Origin: Burkholderiales bacterium
GTDB lineage: Bacteria > Pseudomonadota > Gammaproteobacteria > Burkholderiales > Casimicrobiaceae
DNA: 44,609 nucleotides
Direction of reading: 5' to 3'
NCBI GenBank assembly: GCA_025354165.1
Contig: JANXNI010000066.1
Location: forward strand, 1-44,609
How positions within the stretch are numbered: position 1 is the first letter of the stretch; every line of letters starts with the position of its first letter. Positions 8,738 through 17,470 of the stretch are shown piece after piece. The notes under the pieces are model-generated. The model was not told the origin of the DNA. It saw only the letters and a program-made list of their open reading frames with translations, and searched no databases. The position numbers were made by a program, and so were the translations under genes.

Positions 8738-9517
8738 CTATTTCCCTAAAGCTGCCCAAGGGAACAGCTTGCGATTGGCTAGCTTGAACAGCATGTCGCT
8801 GACGAGACCGATCAGGCCGATCACGATGATGCCGAAGATAATTTGATCGGTCGCGAGCAGAGATTGGCTATCAGTGATCATGTGACCGATGCCGCTCGAT
8901 GCGCCAATCAGTTCGGCAACGATCACATACGTCCATGCCCAACCGAGCACCATGCGTAAAATCTCGGCGATCTCGGGTGCTGCGCCCGGTATGAGCACGC
9001 GGCGCACCAGACTTGAGTCGCTGGCACCCAGTGTGTATGCGGCCTCTACGAGATCCCGACGCGTGTTGCCGACCGCAACTGCGATCATGAGCACTAACTG
9101 AAAGAACGAACCGATAAAAATGACTGCAAGCTTTTGCGCCTCGCCGATGCCTGCCCAAAGAATGAGCAAAGGAATGAAGGCAGATGCTGGCAGGTAGCGG
9201 GCGAAAGAAACAAAGGGCTCGAAGAACGCTTCAATCGGTTTGTATGCCCCCATCATCACGCCAAGCGGTAACGCCAGAACTGTTGCAATCAGGAAACCGC
9301 CCAACACGCGACCCACTGTCATACCTATGTCTTTTGCAAAGCCCATTTCAGTGAGCAGCGTATAACCGCTTTTGACCATCGTAATCGGGTCGGCGAGAAA
9401 CGTTTTTGAAACGAAGCCGCCGAGCGTTGCAGCGGCCCAGATCGCGACAAACATCACGAAGAACGATATGCCTAGCGTTACGCGCGTGGCGGGAGCGACG
9501 GGGGTGAGAGGTTTCAT
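8738..9517 (-). CDS. ABC transporter permease, NitT/TauT type, in hut locus
   Basis: A 259-residue inner-membrane protein with about six hydrophobic segments. The first follows the start (VTLGISFFVMFVAIWAA). The cytoplasmic coupling loop reads EAAYTLGASDSSLVRRVLIPGAAPEI, the EAA motif of binding-protein-dependent permeases of the SsuC/TauC group. The start at 9517 (MKPLTPVAPATRV) is chosen because codons further upstream read through a REP repeat doublet at 9529-9612. This repeat separates the permease from the receptor gene, which is unusual inside an operon and may affect mRNA stability. It is paired with the ATPase downstream and the receptor upstream. Confidence 0.9.
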   Translation of the reverse strand: MKPLTPVAPATRVTLGISFFVMFVAIWAAATLGGFVSKTFLADPITMVKSGYTLLTEMGFAKDIGMTVGRVLGGFLIATVLALPLGVMMGAYKPIEAFFEPFVSFARYLPASAFIPLLILWAGIGEAQKLAVIFIGSFFQLVLMIAVAVGNTRRDLVEAAYTLGASDSSLVRRVLIPGAAPEIAEILRMVLGWAWTYVIVAELIGASSGIGHMITDSQSLLATDQIIFGIIVIGLIGLVSDMLFKLANRKLFPWAALGK

Positions 9518-9528
9518 TGATCCGTACT

Positions 9529-9612
9529 TGTAGGAGCGGCTTGCCGCGATAGGTGCCACGACGAACTGCTGTGGATATTCGCTACGATGGGTCGCGGCAA
9601 GCCGCTCCTACA
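9529..9612. repeat. REP doublet (REPIN), GTAGGAGCG type, inside the hut operon
   Basis: The left arm 9529-9549 begins TGTAGGAGCGGCTTGCCGCG and the right arm 9592-9612 is its exact reverse complement over 21 bases. Each arm also carries its own small hairpin, GCGGCTTGCCGC. The GTAG start and the inverted doublet arrangement are those of REP sequences mobilised by RAYT transposases. Two related doublets occur elsewhere in this window. It lies between the receptor and permease genes. Confidence 0.85.
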
Positions 9613-9622
9613 GACTGATTCA

Positions 9623-10570
9623 CTACTTAATGAATCGTGTATCGGCCAATTTTGTGAGATCAGGAATTGCCTTGATCACACCGGCTTCAAGCAATAAATC
9701 TGCGGCCTCTTTGCTGAATTGCGCATGTTCACCCGCGAAGAATTTTTGGTTCGCGGCTTTGTCTTGCCAACGCAGGAATGCTGCACTCTTCTCAAAGGCC
9801 TCACCTGTCTGCTTCACATCTGCGCCCATGATTTCGTAGCTTTTCTTGGGATCGCTTTTGATCATGTCCAGGGCTTCGAAGTATGAGGTTGCCAGCGCCT
9901 GTGCAGCCTTCGGATTTTCGGCGAGAAACTTTGGCGTGCAGCCAAACGTGTCCATCACCATCGGATAGTCCAGCGTGGTGGCGATGATCTTGCCGGCTTC
10001 TGGCTTGGCGCGGACGGCGCTCAGGTAGGGTTCATACGTCATGCCCGCGTCAACGCCGGCGGATCCCGCGATGATGGCGTTTGCAGCGGCCTGCGGCTCA
10101 AGATTGACGATGGAGACGTCTTTGAGGGTCATGCCATTTTTCTTGAGCATCCACGCGAGCGCGAAGTAAGGTGATGTGCCGGGCGCGCTGGCGGCAACCG
10201 TCTTACCTTTCAGATCGGTGATTTTGTTGATGCCTGGCCTGGTGACCATTCCGTCGGCACCGTAGCTCTTGTCGAGCTGGAAAATTTGTGTCGTCGTTAC
10301 CCCAGCGGCGTTCCAGGCAACCCAGGTTTCCACGGTTGTTGCGGCGCACTGAATGTCGCCTGATGCGACGGCAAGGTGACGATCCTTTTGTGGAATTTTC
10401 TTGATGGCAACGTCAAGCCCATTCTTTTTGAACAGACCCGCTTCTTTTGCCAGTGTGAGTGGAGCAAAGCCAGTCCAGCCAGAGATGCCGATGGCAATTT
10501 TGGTTTCTTGAGCGAACGCTGGTGTTGATGCCATAGCGCAAAGCGTTAAGGAGATCAGAGTTTTTTTCAT
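9623..10570 (-). CDS. ABC transporter substrate-binding protein, NitT/TauT (SsuA/THI5-like)
   Basis: A 315-residue periplasmic receptor. A Sec signal peptide is clear: MKKTLISLTLCAMASTPAFA, with cleavage before QETK. The mature part begins IAIGISGWTGFAPLTLAKEAGLF, the usual opening of NMT1/THI5-like and SsuA-like receptors, and contains DLKGKTVAASAPGTSPYF and AGMTYEPYLSAV. These receptors bind small compounds such as sulfonates, nitrate, pyrimidine precursors or aromatic acids. Its place 40 bases after hutH points to histidine or urocanate, which is inference. Start at 10570 is fixed by the signal peptide. Confidence 0.9.
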   Translation of the reverse strand: MKKTLISLTLCAMASTPAFAQETKIAIGISGWTGFAPLTLAKEAGLFKKNGLDVAIKKIPQKDRHLAVASGDIQCAATTVETWVAWNAAGVTTTQIFQLDKSYGADGMVTRPGINKITDLKGKTVAASAPGTSPYFALAWMLKKNGMTLKDVSIVNLEPQAAANAIIAGSAGVDAGMTYEPYLSAVRAKPEAGKIIATTLDYPMVMDTFGCTPKFLAENPKAAQALATSYFEALDMIKSDPKKSYEIMGADVKQTGEAFEKSAAFLRWQDKAANQKFFAGEHAQFSKEAADLLLEAGVIKAIPDLTKLADTRFIK

Positions 10571-10610
10571 GCGGTTCTTTCGGGTGTTGAGTTGATTACT
10601 TAAGTGGAAA

Positions 10611-12167
10611 TCAGGCTGGAATCCAGAGTGTCGGCAGATTATCGGCAGCGGGCAGAGCGCGGAAAACCTTCGACAGCGCACCATTACGAACCAGCAGTGT
10701 CGCACGTTCAATCTCCGGCGCCATGTAGCGGTCCCGTTCGATCGATTTGCACTCGGCACGTAGCAAGCCGTGTGCCTCTTCAAGGGCAACCGAGCTTTTC
10801 ATCGGGCGCAAAAATTCGATGCCTTGCGCGCTCGCGAGCAACTCGATTCCGAGAATGTGCGAGGTGTTGGCGATCATCGCCTGCAGGCGTCGCGCGGCAA
10901 ATGTCGCCATCGAAACGTGATCCTCCTGATTGGCCGATGTAGGCAGGCTGTCGACACTGGCTGGATGCGCGAGCGATTTGTTTTCACTGGCGAGCGCAGC
11001 CGCTGTTACGTGAGCAATCATGAAACCTGAATTGAGCCCCGCATCCGCCGTTAGAAACGGCGGCAAGCGGGAAACGCTACCGTCGATCAGCATGGCGATA
11101 CGGCGTTCAGCGATGGCACCTACCTCGGCAATCGCGACAGCCATCGCGTCGCATGCGAGTGCCACTGGCTCTGCATGGAAATTGCCGCCCGAAATCATCT
11201 CGTCGGTGTCGGCGAACACGAGCGGATTATCAGTCACCGCATTCGCCTCACGCAGCAGCACGAGCGCAGCGTGACGCAGTTGATCAAGGCAGGCCCCAAC
11301 AACCTGCGGCTGACAGCGCAGACAGTACGGATCCTGTACGCGATCATCGTCTTCTTCATGCGAATGGCGAATTTCACTACCCGCGAGCAGAGCGCGGTAG
11401 TACTGCGCCACATCAATCTGGCCCGGTTGTCCACGTACCGTGTGGATACGCGGATCGAACGGCCCATCGCTGCCGCGCGCGGCGTCGACCGTCATGGCCC
11501 CCACCACGAGCGCAGCTTCGAGAACCGGCTCGAATGTGAGTAGCGCATGCAGTGCAAGTGCGGTCGATGTTTGTGTACCGTTGATTAGAGCAAGGCCTTC
11601 TTTGGCCGCGAGCTTTAAGGGAGCGATACCCGCTTTAGCGAGCGCGGCAGCAGCGGAAACACGCTGGCCGTTTTCGAGCATTTCGCCTTCGCCAATCAAA
11701 GCGAGTGTCATGTGCGAAAGTGGTGCGAGATCACCGGACGCACCGACCGAACCCTGACTCGGCACGTAGGGCACCAGTCCCGCGTTGTAGACGGCAAGCA
11801 AGGTGTCAACGACGATCTCGCGAACACCCGAGTAGCCGCGCGACAGGCTCGCCGCCTTAAGTGCCAACATGAGACGGACGACTGCAGGCGCTAGCGGTTC
11901 ACCAACGCCCACCGAATGCGAACGGATGAGATTGACTTGTAGCGTTTCCAGGTCTTCGGCGCTGATGCGTTTGTTTGCAAGCTTGCCGAAGCCTGTGTTG
12001 ACGCCATATACGGCGGCGTCACCCGCAGCGGCTCGTGCCACAACGTTATGGCTAACGCGAATGGTCTCGCGAACCGATTCAGTGATCGTGAGTTTTACGC
12101 CGCCTGCATGGAGCGTATGCAGGTCATTGAGGGCTAGCGTGCCGACGTTTAGAGTGATGGTTTTCAT
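10611..12167 (-). CDS. hutH: histidine ammonia-lyase
   Basis: A 518-residue cytosolic enzyme that removes ammonia from L-histidine to give urocanate, the first step of histidine breakdown. The self-forming MIO cofactor tripeptide Ala-Ser-Gly is present in GSVGASGDLAPLSHM, near residue 145. Other family signatures include YGVNTGFGKLANK (near residue 55), SRGYSGVREIV, and QEDHVSMATFAARR near residue 415. Length fits bacterial HutH (about 510). It starts 11 bases after the end of hutU, indicating a shared transcript, and is followed by the ABC receptor gene. Expected to be repressed by HutC through the upstream hutU promoter. Confidence 0.97.
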   Translation of the reverse strand: MKTITLNVGTLALNDLHTLHAGGVKLTITESVRETIRVSHNVVARAAAGDAAVYGVNTGFGKLANKRISAEDLETLQVNLIRSHSVGVGEPLAPAVVRLMLALKAASLSRGYSGVREIVVDTLLAVYNAGLVPYVPSQGSVGASGDLAPLSHMTLALIGEGEMLENGQRVSAAAALAKAGIAPLKLAAKEGLALINGTQTSTALALHALLTFEPVLEAALVVGAMTVDAARGSDGPFDPRIHTVRGQPGQIDVAQYYRALLAGSEIRHSHEEDDDRVQDPYCLRCQPQVVGACLDQLRHAALVLLREANAVTDNPLVFADTDEMISGGNFHAEPVALACDAMAVAIAEVGAIAERRIAMLIDGSVSRLPPFLTADAGLNSGFMIAHVTAAALASENKSLAHPASVDSLPTSANQEDHVSMATFAARRLQAMIANTSHILGIELLASAQGIEFLRPMKSSVALEEAHGLLRAECKSIERDRYMAPEIERATLLVRNGALSKVFRALPAADNLPTLWIPA

Positions 12168-12178
12168 GGTCGCCTTCG

Positions 12179-13888
12179 CTATACAGTTTTCGGAACCATC
12201 GGGAGGTTCAATCCCCATTCGCGAGAGCATTTACGTGCAATCTCATAGCCCGCATCAGCATGGCGCATCACACCAGTCGCAGGGTCGTTCCAGAGCACGC
12301 GCTCAATGCGCTTCGCCGCAGCGTCAGTGCCGTCGCAGACGATCACCACGCCGGAATGCTGTGAGTACCCCATGCCTACGCCGCCGCCGTGATGCAGCGA
12401 TACCCACGTCGCGCCGCCAGCGGTGTTCAAGAGGGCATTAAGCAGCGGCCAGTCGGATACCGCATCCGAGCCATCCATCATCGATTCTGTTTCGCGATTC
12501 GGCGAAGCGACAGAACCGGAATCCAGATGGTCACGGCCAATCACGATTGGTGCCCTGAGTTCACCCGACTTCACCATTTTGTTGAATGCAAGACCGGCGC
12601 GATGTCGATCGCCAAGACCAATCCAGCAAATGCGCGCTGGCAGCCCCTGAAACGCAATTCGCTGGGCGGCCATGTCGAGCCAGCGATGCAAGTGCGCGTT
12701 TTCCGGGAACAACTCCTTCATCTTGGCATCGGTCTTTGCGATGTCTTCGGGATCGCCCGACAACGCGACCCAGCGGAATGGACCAACGCCCCGGCAGAAC
12801 AGAGGCCGCACATAGGCGGGCACAAAACCTGGAATATCAAACGCGTTTTTCACACCCTGATCGAAGGCGACCTGACGAATGTTGTTACCGTAATCAACCG
12901 TCGGAATACCCATCGCCTGAAAGTCCAGCATCGCCTGAACATGCACGGCGCAGGATTTGGCAGCCGCCTCGCGTAACATTGCAAACTGGCTTTCGTCGGC
13001 GCGGGCCGCCTGCCATTGGTCGAGCATCCATCCCATCGGCAGATAACCGTTCACCAGATCGTGCGCGGACGTTTGATCGGTGACGATGTCCGGCTTTAAA
13101 CCACCCGCGTTGGCGCGGCGTACCAGCTCGGGCAGCAGCTCCGCGGCATTCCCGTGCAGCGCTATGGAAACGGCGCGTTTCTCGGCGGTGTATTTCGCAA
13201 CGCGGGCGAGCGCGTCGTCAAGGTCGCGGGCCTGCTCGTCAACATAGCGCGTTTTCAGGCGGAACTCGATGCTGGATTGCTGGCATTCGATGTTGAGCGA
13301 GCACGCGCCTGCAAAGGTCGCTGCCAACGGTTGCGCGCCACCCATGCCACCGAGGCCAGCTGTGAGAATCCACTTGCCCGCGAGGCTGCCACCGTAATGC
13401 TGGCGACCGGCTTCAACGAACGTTTCGTAGGTGCCCTGCACAATGCCCTGGCTACCAATGTAAATCCACGAGCCTGCGGTCATCTGACCGTACATCATGA
13501 GACCTTTGCGGTCCAGCTCATCAAAGTGCTCCCAAGTCGCCCACTTCGGCACGAGGTTCGAGTTGGCCAGCAGCACGCGCGGCGCATCGACATGGGTGCG
13601 GAACACGCCGACGGGTTTGCCGGACTGGATGAGGAGTGTTTCTTCTTCGCCGAGATCGTGCAGCGCCTTTATGATCGCTTCGAAGCAATCCCAGTTGCGT
13701 GCGGCTTTTCCGATCCCGCCATAAACAACCAGTGCGTCGGGGTTCTCTGCTACCTCGGGGTCAAGATTGTTTTGCAGCATGCGATACGCAGCTTCGATCA
13801 GCCAGTTTTTACAGGTGATCGCGGTGCCGCGCGGCGCGCGAACGGTTCGCGGAAGTGCCGACACGGGCGGATGGTTGGGGTTGGTCAT
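12179..13888 (-). CDS. hutU: urocanate hydratase
   Basis: A 569-residue cytosolic enzyme that hydrates urocanate to imidazolonepropionate using tightly bound NAD+. Signatures seen: [17 protein letters not shown] near residue 55, [24 protein letters not shown] near residue 135, the dinucleotide-binding [13 protein letters not shown] near residue 180, and the catalytic-cysteine stretch [13 protein letters not shown] near residue 415. Length fits the family (about 555-570). It is first in the minus-strand run and is transcribed from a promoter that overlaps a perfect palindrome at 13943-13958, the likely HutC site. It diverges from hutC. Confidence 0.97.
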   Translation of the reverse strand: MTNPNHPPVSALPRTVRAPRGTAITCKNWLIEAAYRMLQNNLDPEVAENPDALVVYGGIGKAARNWDCFEAIIKALHDLGEEETLLIQSGKPVGVFRTHVDAPRVLLANSNLVPKWATWEHFDELDRKGLMMYGQMTAGSWIYIGSQGIVQGTYETFVEAGRQHYGGSLAGKWILTAGLGGMGGAQPLAATFAGACSLNIECQQSSIEFRLKTRYVDEQARDLDDALARVAKYTAEKRAVSIALHGNAAELLPELVRRANAGGLKPDIVTDQTSAHDLVNGYLPMGWMLDQWQAARADESQFAMLREAAAKSCAVHVQAMLDFQAMGIPTVDYGNNIRQVAFDQGVKNAFDIPGFVPAYVRPLFCRGVGPFRWVALSGDPEDIAKTDAKMKELFPENAHLHRWLDMAAQRIAFQGLPARICWIGLGDRHRAGLAFNKMVKSGELRAPIVIGRDHLDSGSVASPNRETESMMDGSDAVSDWPLLNALLNTAGGATWVSLHHGGGVGMGYSQHSGVVIVCDGTDAAAKRIERVLWNDPATGVMRHADAGYEIARKCSREWGLNLPMVPKTV

Positions 13889-13937
13889 CGGCGTACCTCG
13901 CAGTAAAGTGGTGGGAGTTTTTTCCCGGATTTCGCAA

Positions 13938-13966
13938 AATATACTTGTCTAGACAAGTTTGCGCAA
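13938..13966 (-). promoter_or_regulatory. probable hutU promoter
   Basis: Read on the minus strand, TTGCGC (13966-13961) and TATATT (13943-13938) are spaced 17 bases apart, close to sigma-70 boxes. The operator palindrome fills almost the whole spacer. The first codon of hutU lies about 50 bases further on. Confidence 0.65.
13943..13958. promoter_or_regulatory. likely HutC operator, ACTTGTCTAGACAAGT
   Basis: A perfect 16-bp palindrome in the 106-base gap between the divergent hutU and hutC genes. It has the CTTGT...ACAAG arms expected for HutC sites of the GntR family, although the middle differs from the TATATA centre of Pseudomonas sites. It lies between the -35 and -10 boxes of the hutU promoter, so a bound repressor would block polymerase; urocanate is the usual inducer. 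Confidence 0.8.
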
Positions 13967-13994
13967 GAGGGAAAATTTGCAGTAGCATCGCCCT

Positions 13995-14744
13995 ATGAAA
14001 TCCGAAAGTGCCGAAAGCAAATTGTCCGAGCGTCCGCGTATGCGTGCCGTCCCGCCCTACGAACGGATCAAACTGTATTTGAAAGAGCGACTGGAAAGCG
14101 GCCACTGGACGCCCGGTGCGCTGATGCCGTCGGAAGCGGAGTTGGTCACACAGTTTTCAGTGAGCCGCATGACGGTCAATCGGGCGCTGCGGGAGCTGCA
14201 ACTGGAGGGCCTCGTTGACCGGGCGCAAGGCGTCGGCACGTTTGCCGCGCAGTTGCATCGCGTGTCGTCGTCCTTGACCATTCGCGATATTCACGAAGAA
14301 GTGCTGGAGCGCGGCCACACCCATCACGCCACCGTTCATCTCGCCAAAGCAGAGACGGCAACGGCCACCGTGGCGCAACGGCTTGGCGTTGCCGTAGGTG
14401 CGACGGTTTTTCATACGGTGATCGTGCACCACGAAAACGATGTGGCGCTGCAATGTGAGGATCGTTATGTCAACCCAGAATGCGCGCCAGATTATCTGTC
14501 CGTTGATTTCACCAGAATGACGCCAACACATTACCTGCTTGACGTCGCGCCGTTGTGGGAGGCCCGTTTTGCGGTGGCCGCCGGATTACCGACTCCGCGC
14601 GAAGCGAAATTACTTGGGCTTAAGACTACCGATCCGGTGCTGATCGTTTCGCGCCGCACAGTCAATCGCGGCGTGCCCATTACGCAGGCCCGCCTCGTTC
14701 ACCCGGCGGGGCGTTATCAGATTGACGGAGTATTCAAACCGTGA
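13995..14744 (+). CDS. hutC: histidine utilisation repressor, GntR/HutC family
   Basis: A 249-residue regulator. The N-terminal winged helix-turn-helix (about residues 18-85) shows PPYERIKLYLKERLESGHW, MPSEAELVTQFSVSRMTVNRALRELQLEGL and RAQGVGTFAA. The C-terminal UTRA ligand domain (about 95-245) includes HHENDVALQCEDRYVNPECAPDYLSVDF, which is typical of HutC and senses urocanate. It diverges from hutU over a palindromic operator and overlaps hutD by four bases, so it is probably autoregulated with the rest of the plus-strand hut genes. Start fixed by the position of the DNA-binding domain. Confidence 0.95.
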   Translation: MKSESAESKLSERPRMRAVPPYERIKLYLKERLESGHWTPGALMPSEAELVTQFSVSRMTVNRALRELQLEGLVDRAQGVGTFAAQLHRVSSSLTIRDIHEEVLERGHTHHATVHLAKAETATATVAQRLGVAVGATVFHTVIVHHENDVALQCEDRYVNPECAPDYLSVDFTRMTPTHYLLDVAPLWEARFAVAAGLPTPREAKLLGLKTTDPVLIVSRRTVNRGVPITQARLVHPAGRYQIDGVFKP

Positions 14745-15331
14745 CATTAAATGTTGTGAGCTTGGACGACGTGGCGCCGCAACCGTGGCGCAACGGTGGT
14801 GGCGTGACGCGCGAGTTGCTGACGTGGCCGAATGCCGACGATTGGATATTGCGACTCAGCGTTGCCGACATCGAAAAGGACGGGCCGTTCTCGGCGTTTC
14901 CTGATGTTCAGCGCTGGATCGTAGCGCTGACGGGTGTGGGGATGGAGCTGGGCGAACCGTTTAATGTGCAGCTCGAACCGGGCTTGCCCGTGTATTCATT
15001 CGACGGGCGGTTTGCACCGATGTGTACGTTGACCGCTGGGCCAACCACGGATTTGAATTTGATGATCGCTACGAAACGAGCGTCCGGTTGGCTGCGGCGA
15101 ATGGTGTTGGACGACCCATCGGGAGGAAAGACGCATTGGTTGGCTACGCAAACAGAGCATATTTCGACGCTGTGCGGCGTATTCTCATGGCTCGGAACCA
15201 CCGTTCGAACGCGACGAGAAAGCGTGGTGATTCCACCACGCTCACTGGTCTGGAGCGCGAATGACGTGCGTGATTGGAGCGTTAGTCCGGTGGAGCGCTG
15301 TTGGGGGTTTCAATGCGTGTTGAGCAAATGA
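14741..15331 (+). CDS. hutD: HutD family protein
   Basis: A 196-residue cupin-like protein. The opening LNVVSLDDVAPQPWRNGGGVTRELL and the later LRLSVADIEKDGPFSAFPDVQRWI are strong HutD signatures. HutD is not a known step of the pathway; in Pseudomonas it has been proposed to limit hut expression by binding a pathway intermediate. The GTG start at 14741 overlaps the hutC stop (GTGA), indicating translational coupling. It is followed by a REP doublet and then hutI. Confidence 0.92.
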   Translation: MTLNVVSLDDVAPQPWRNGGGVTRELLTWPNADDWILRLSVADIEKDGPFSAFPDVQRWIVALTGVGMELGEPFNVQLEPGLPVYSFDGRFAPMCTLTAGPTTDLNLMIATKRASGWLRRMVLDDPSGGKTHWLATQTEHISTLCGVFSWLGTTVRTRRESVVIPPRSLVWSANDVRDWSVSPVERCWGFQCVLSK

Positions 15332-15333
15332 GT

Positions 15334-15406
15334 TGTAGGAGCGGTGAAAACCGCGAACAGGCGTTAGCCATTCAACGGTCGTTGGCGGCTTTGGCCGCTC
15401 CTACGC
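15334..15406. repeat. REP doublet (REPIN), GTAGGAGCG type, between hutD and hutI
   Basis: The left unit is TGTAGGAGCGGTGAAAACCG with a short continuation to 15356; the right unit (about 15385-15406) reads on the minus strand CGTAGGAGCGGCCAAAGCCG. The shared GTAGGAGCGG heads face outward, as in the doublet at 9529-9612. Each unit contains its own small stem. The element begins three bases after the hutD stop and ends 13 bases before the hutI start. Confidence 0.8.
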
Positions 15407-15419
15407 GGGCGGTGTGATC

Positions 15420-16667
15420 ATGCAAACCGAATTGTGGAGAAATGCCTGCATCGCGACCTTCCACGACGGAGAACCGTGGGGATGGATTGAACAAGGCGCG
15501 ATGGTAACTGCGGGCGACACTATGGTTTGGGTCGGTGCGTTGAGCGATATGCCTGCTCATATCAAAAGTAATGTGACGCGTGAGCACGACCTTGGCGGCG
15601 CGTGTGTCACGCCCGGTTTAATCGATTGCCACACCCATCTCGTTTATGCCGGAAACCGCGCGCGCGAGTTTGAGCTGCGACTGCAAGGCGCAACCTACGA
15701 AGAGATCGCGCGCGCAGGCGGCGGCATTCGTTCGACGGTTGCGGCCTCGCGCGCTACGAGCGAAGACGAACTGCTGGCACTGGCGGGTACGCGTGCCCGC
15801 GCGTTGATGAGCGAGGGCGTCACCACAATTGAAATCAAATCGGGTTACGGCTTGTCTGAAATGGACGAAGGGCGGTCATTGCGCGTCGCCAGAAAACTCG
15901 CAGACGTTTTGCCGCTCACTATACGGACGACGTTCCTCGGTGCGCACGCAGTGCCTCCGGAGTTTGAAGGGCGGTCGGATGATTATGTAGATGCGGTTTG
16001 CGCCTGGATGTCAAAGTTGCATGCCGATGGACTGATCGACGCGGTGGATGCATTCTGCGAGCGCGTTGGTTTCAGCATTGTGCAAACGCGCAGAGTTTTT
16101 GATGCGGCCACAGCACTGAATTTACCCGTGAAATTGCACGCAGAACAACTGAGCGATCAGGGCGGCGCAGCGCTCGCCGCGTCGTACAACGCACTGAGTT
16201 GTGATCACCTTGAATATCTGAGCGACGCAGGCGTGGACGCGATGGCAGCGTGCGGCACTGTCGCGGTGCTGTTGCCGGGGGCGTACTATTTTCTGCGTGA
16301 AACGCAGCTGCCACCGATCACTGCGCTGCGCGAAAAGGGCGTGCCAATCGCGCTCGCGACGGATCACAATCCGGGCACTTCGCCAACACTTTCGCCCCTG
16401 CTCATGATGAACATGGCGTGTACCTTGTTTCGGCTAACGCCGGAAGAGGCGTGGCGCGGGTTTACCGTGAATGCCGCGCGGGCGCTGAGCCTTCAAGACA
16501 CGCACGGGCGACTGCGGGCGGGTTTTCGCGCTGACTTCGCGGTGTGGGACGCCGAGCATCCACGCGATCTCGTCTATCGTTTTGGTCATCATCCGCTGCG
16601 GCAACTGGTGTCTGCCGGGCGTCTGGTCGACAGCGCGACCTTCGAACATAATCAGGTAAAAAATTAA
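15420..16667 (+). CDS. hutI: imidazolonepropionase
   Basis: A 415-residue amidohydrolase that opens the imidazolone ring of imidazolonepropionate to give N-formimidoyl-L-glutamate. Metal-binding HxH is in [22 protein letters not shown] near residue 70. Further ligands are in KLHAEQLS near residue 240 and the catalytic aspartate in [11 protein letters not shown] near residue 315. IEIKSGYGL is also diagnostic. ATG at 15420 is used; a GTG two codons earlier is an alternative, and neither has a clear ribosome binding site because a REP doublet lies directly upstream. Its stop overlaps the hutG start (TAATG). Confidence 0.96.
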   Translation: MQTELWRNACIATFHDGEPWGWIEQGAMVTAGDTMVWVGALSDMPAHIKSNVTREHDLGGACVTPGLIDCHTHLVYAGNRAREFELRLQGATYEEIARAGGGIRSTVAASRATSEDELLALAGTRARALMSEGVTTIEIKSGYGLSEMDEGRSLRVARKLADVLPLTIRTTFLGAHAVPPEFEGRSDDYVDAVCAWMSKLHADGLIDAVDAFCERVGFSIVQTRRVFDAATALNLPVKLHAEQLSDQGGAALAASYNALSCDHLEYLSDAGVDAMAACGTVAVLLPGAYYFLRETQLPPITALREKGVPIALATDHNPGTSPTLSPLLMMNMACTLFRLTPEEAWRGFTVNAARALSLQDTHGRLRAGFRADFAVWDAEHPRDLVYRFGHHPLRQLVSAGRLVDSATFEHNQVKN

Positions 16668-17470
16668 TGAACGAAAGCACCTTCTCCCTGCATCCGGGGA
16701 CGACGCCACTGGTACTCAGTTTGCCGCATGTTGGCACCGCAATTCCGCACGAGATCAGGTATCACTACACCGATCGCGCGCTTGAGGTGGAAGACACGGA
16801 CTGGCATCTCGAAACGCTCTACGGCTTTGCGGTGGCCCTCGGGGCCAGCGTCATCGTTCCGAAATTTTCGCGCTACGTGATCGACCTGAATCGTCCGCCA
16901 GATAACACGCCGATGTATCCGGGGGCTGCCAATACTGAATTGTGTCCGACGCGCTTTTTCAATGGCGACGCGCTGTATCGCGACGGCATGGAGCCAACCG
17001 CCGATGATGCCAATCAAAGGCGTGAGATGTACTGGCAGCCCTACCACGCGGCCCTTCGCAGCGAGCTTGATCGCACGCGGGATAAATTTGGTTACGCGCT
17101 GCTGTGGGACGGTCACAGCATTCGTTCGCAAATCCCGTGGCTGTTTGAAGGCAAGTTGCCGGATCTGAATCTTGGCACCGCCAGCCGCGCCAGTTGCGAC
17201 GCCTCGCTGCGGACGCAACTGACGCAGGTGTTGGCCGGAACTCAGCAGTGCTCTTTCGCGGTTGATGGTCGTTTCAAGGGCGGCTACATCACGCGCAACT
17301 ACGGCCGCCCGGACGCGGGTATCCACGCCGTGCAAATGGAAATGTGTCAGTCGCTGTACATGCAGGAAGTGCCACCCTTCGCCTACGACGAAGCCAAGGC
17401 CACGCACATTCAACCGGTGCTGAAACAACTGCTGCAAGTCATGCTCGACTGGAAGCCATCGCATGACTGA
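16667..17470 (+). CDS. hutG: N-formylglutamate deformylase
   Basis: A 267-residue hydrolase that converts N-formylglutamate to glutamate and formate, the last step of the five-step histidine route. Signatures: LVLSLPHVGTAIP near residue 15, VIDLNRPPDNTPMYPG near residue 75, YALLWDGHSIRSQIP near residue 140 and FKGGYITRNYGRP near residue 205. It belongs to the N-formylglutamate amidohydrolase family, not to the arginase-like formiminoglutamase also called HutG. Start overlaps the hutI stop by one base; the end overlaps hutF by eight, so translation is tightly coupled. Confidence 0.95.
   Translation: MNESTFSLHPGTTPLVLSLPHVGTAIPHEIRYHYTDRALEVEDTDWHLETLYGFAVALGASVIVPKFSRYVIDLNRPPDNTPMYPGAANTELCPTRFFNGDALYRDGMEPTADDANQRREMYWQPYHAALRSELDRTRDKFGYALLWDGHSIRSQIPWLFEGKLPDLNLGTASRASCDASLRTQLTQVLAGTQQCSFAVDGRFKGGYITRNYGRPDAGIHAVQMEMCQSLYMQEVPPFAYDEAKATHIQPVLKQLLQVMLDWKPSHD

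Noticed and set aside
9518-9559. Longer N-terminus for the hut permease
   Set aside because: It runs into the REP doublet; the ATG at 9517 gives the normal start.
10571-10789. 73-codon N-terminal extension of the ABC receptor
   Set aside because: It overlaps the end of hutH and would bury the obvious signal peptide.
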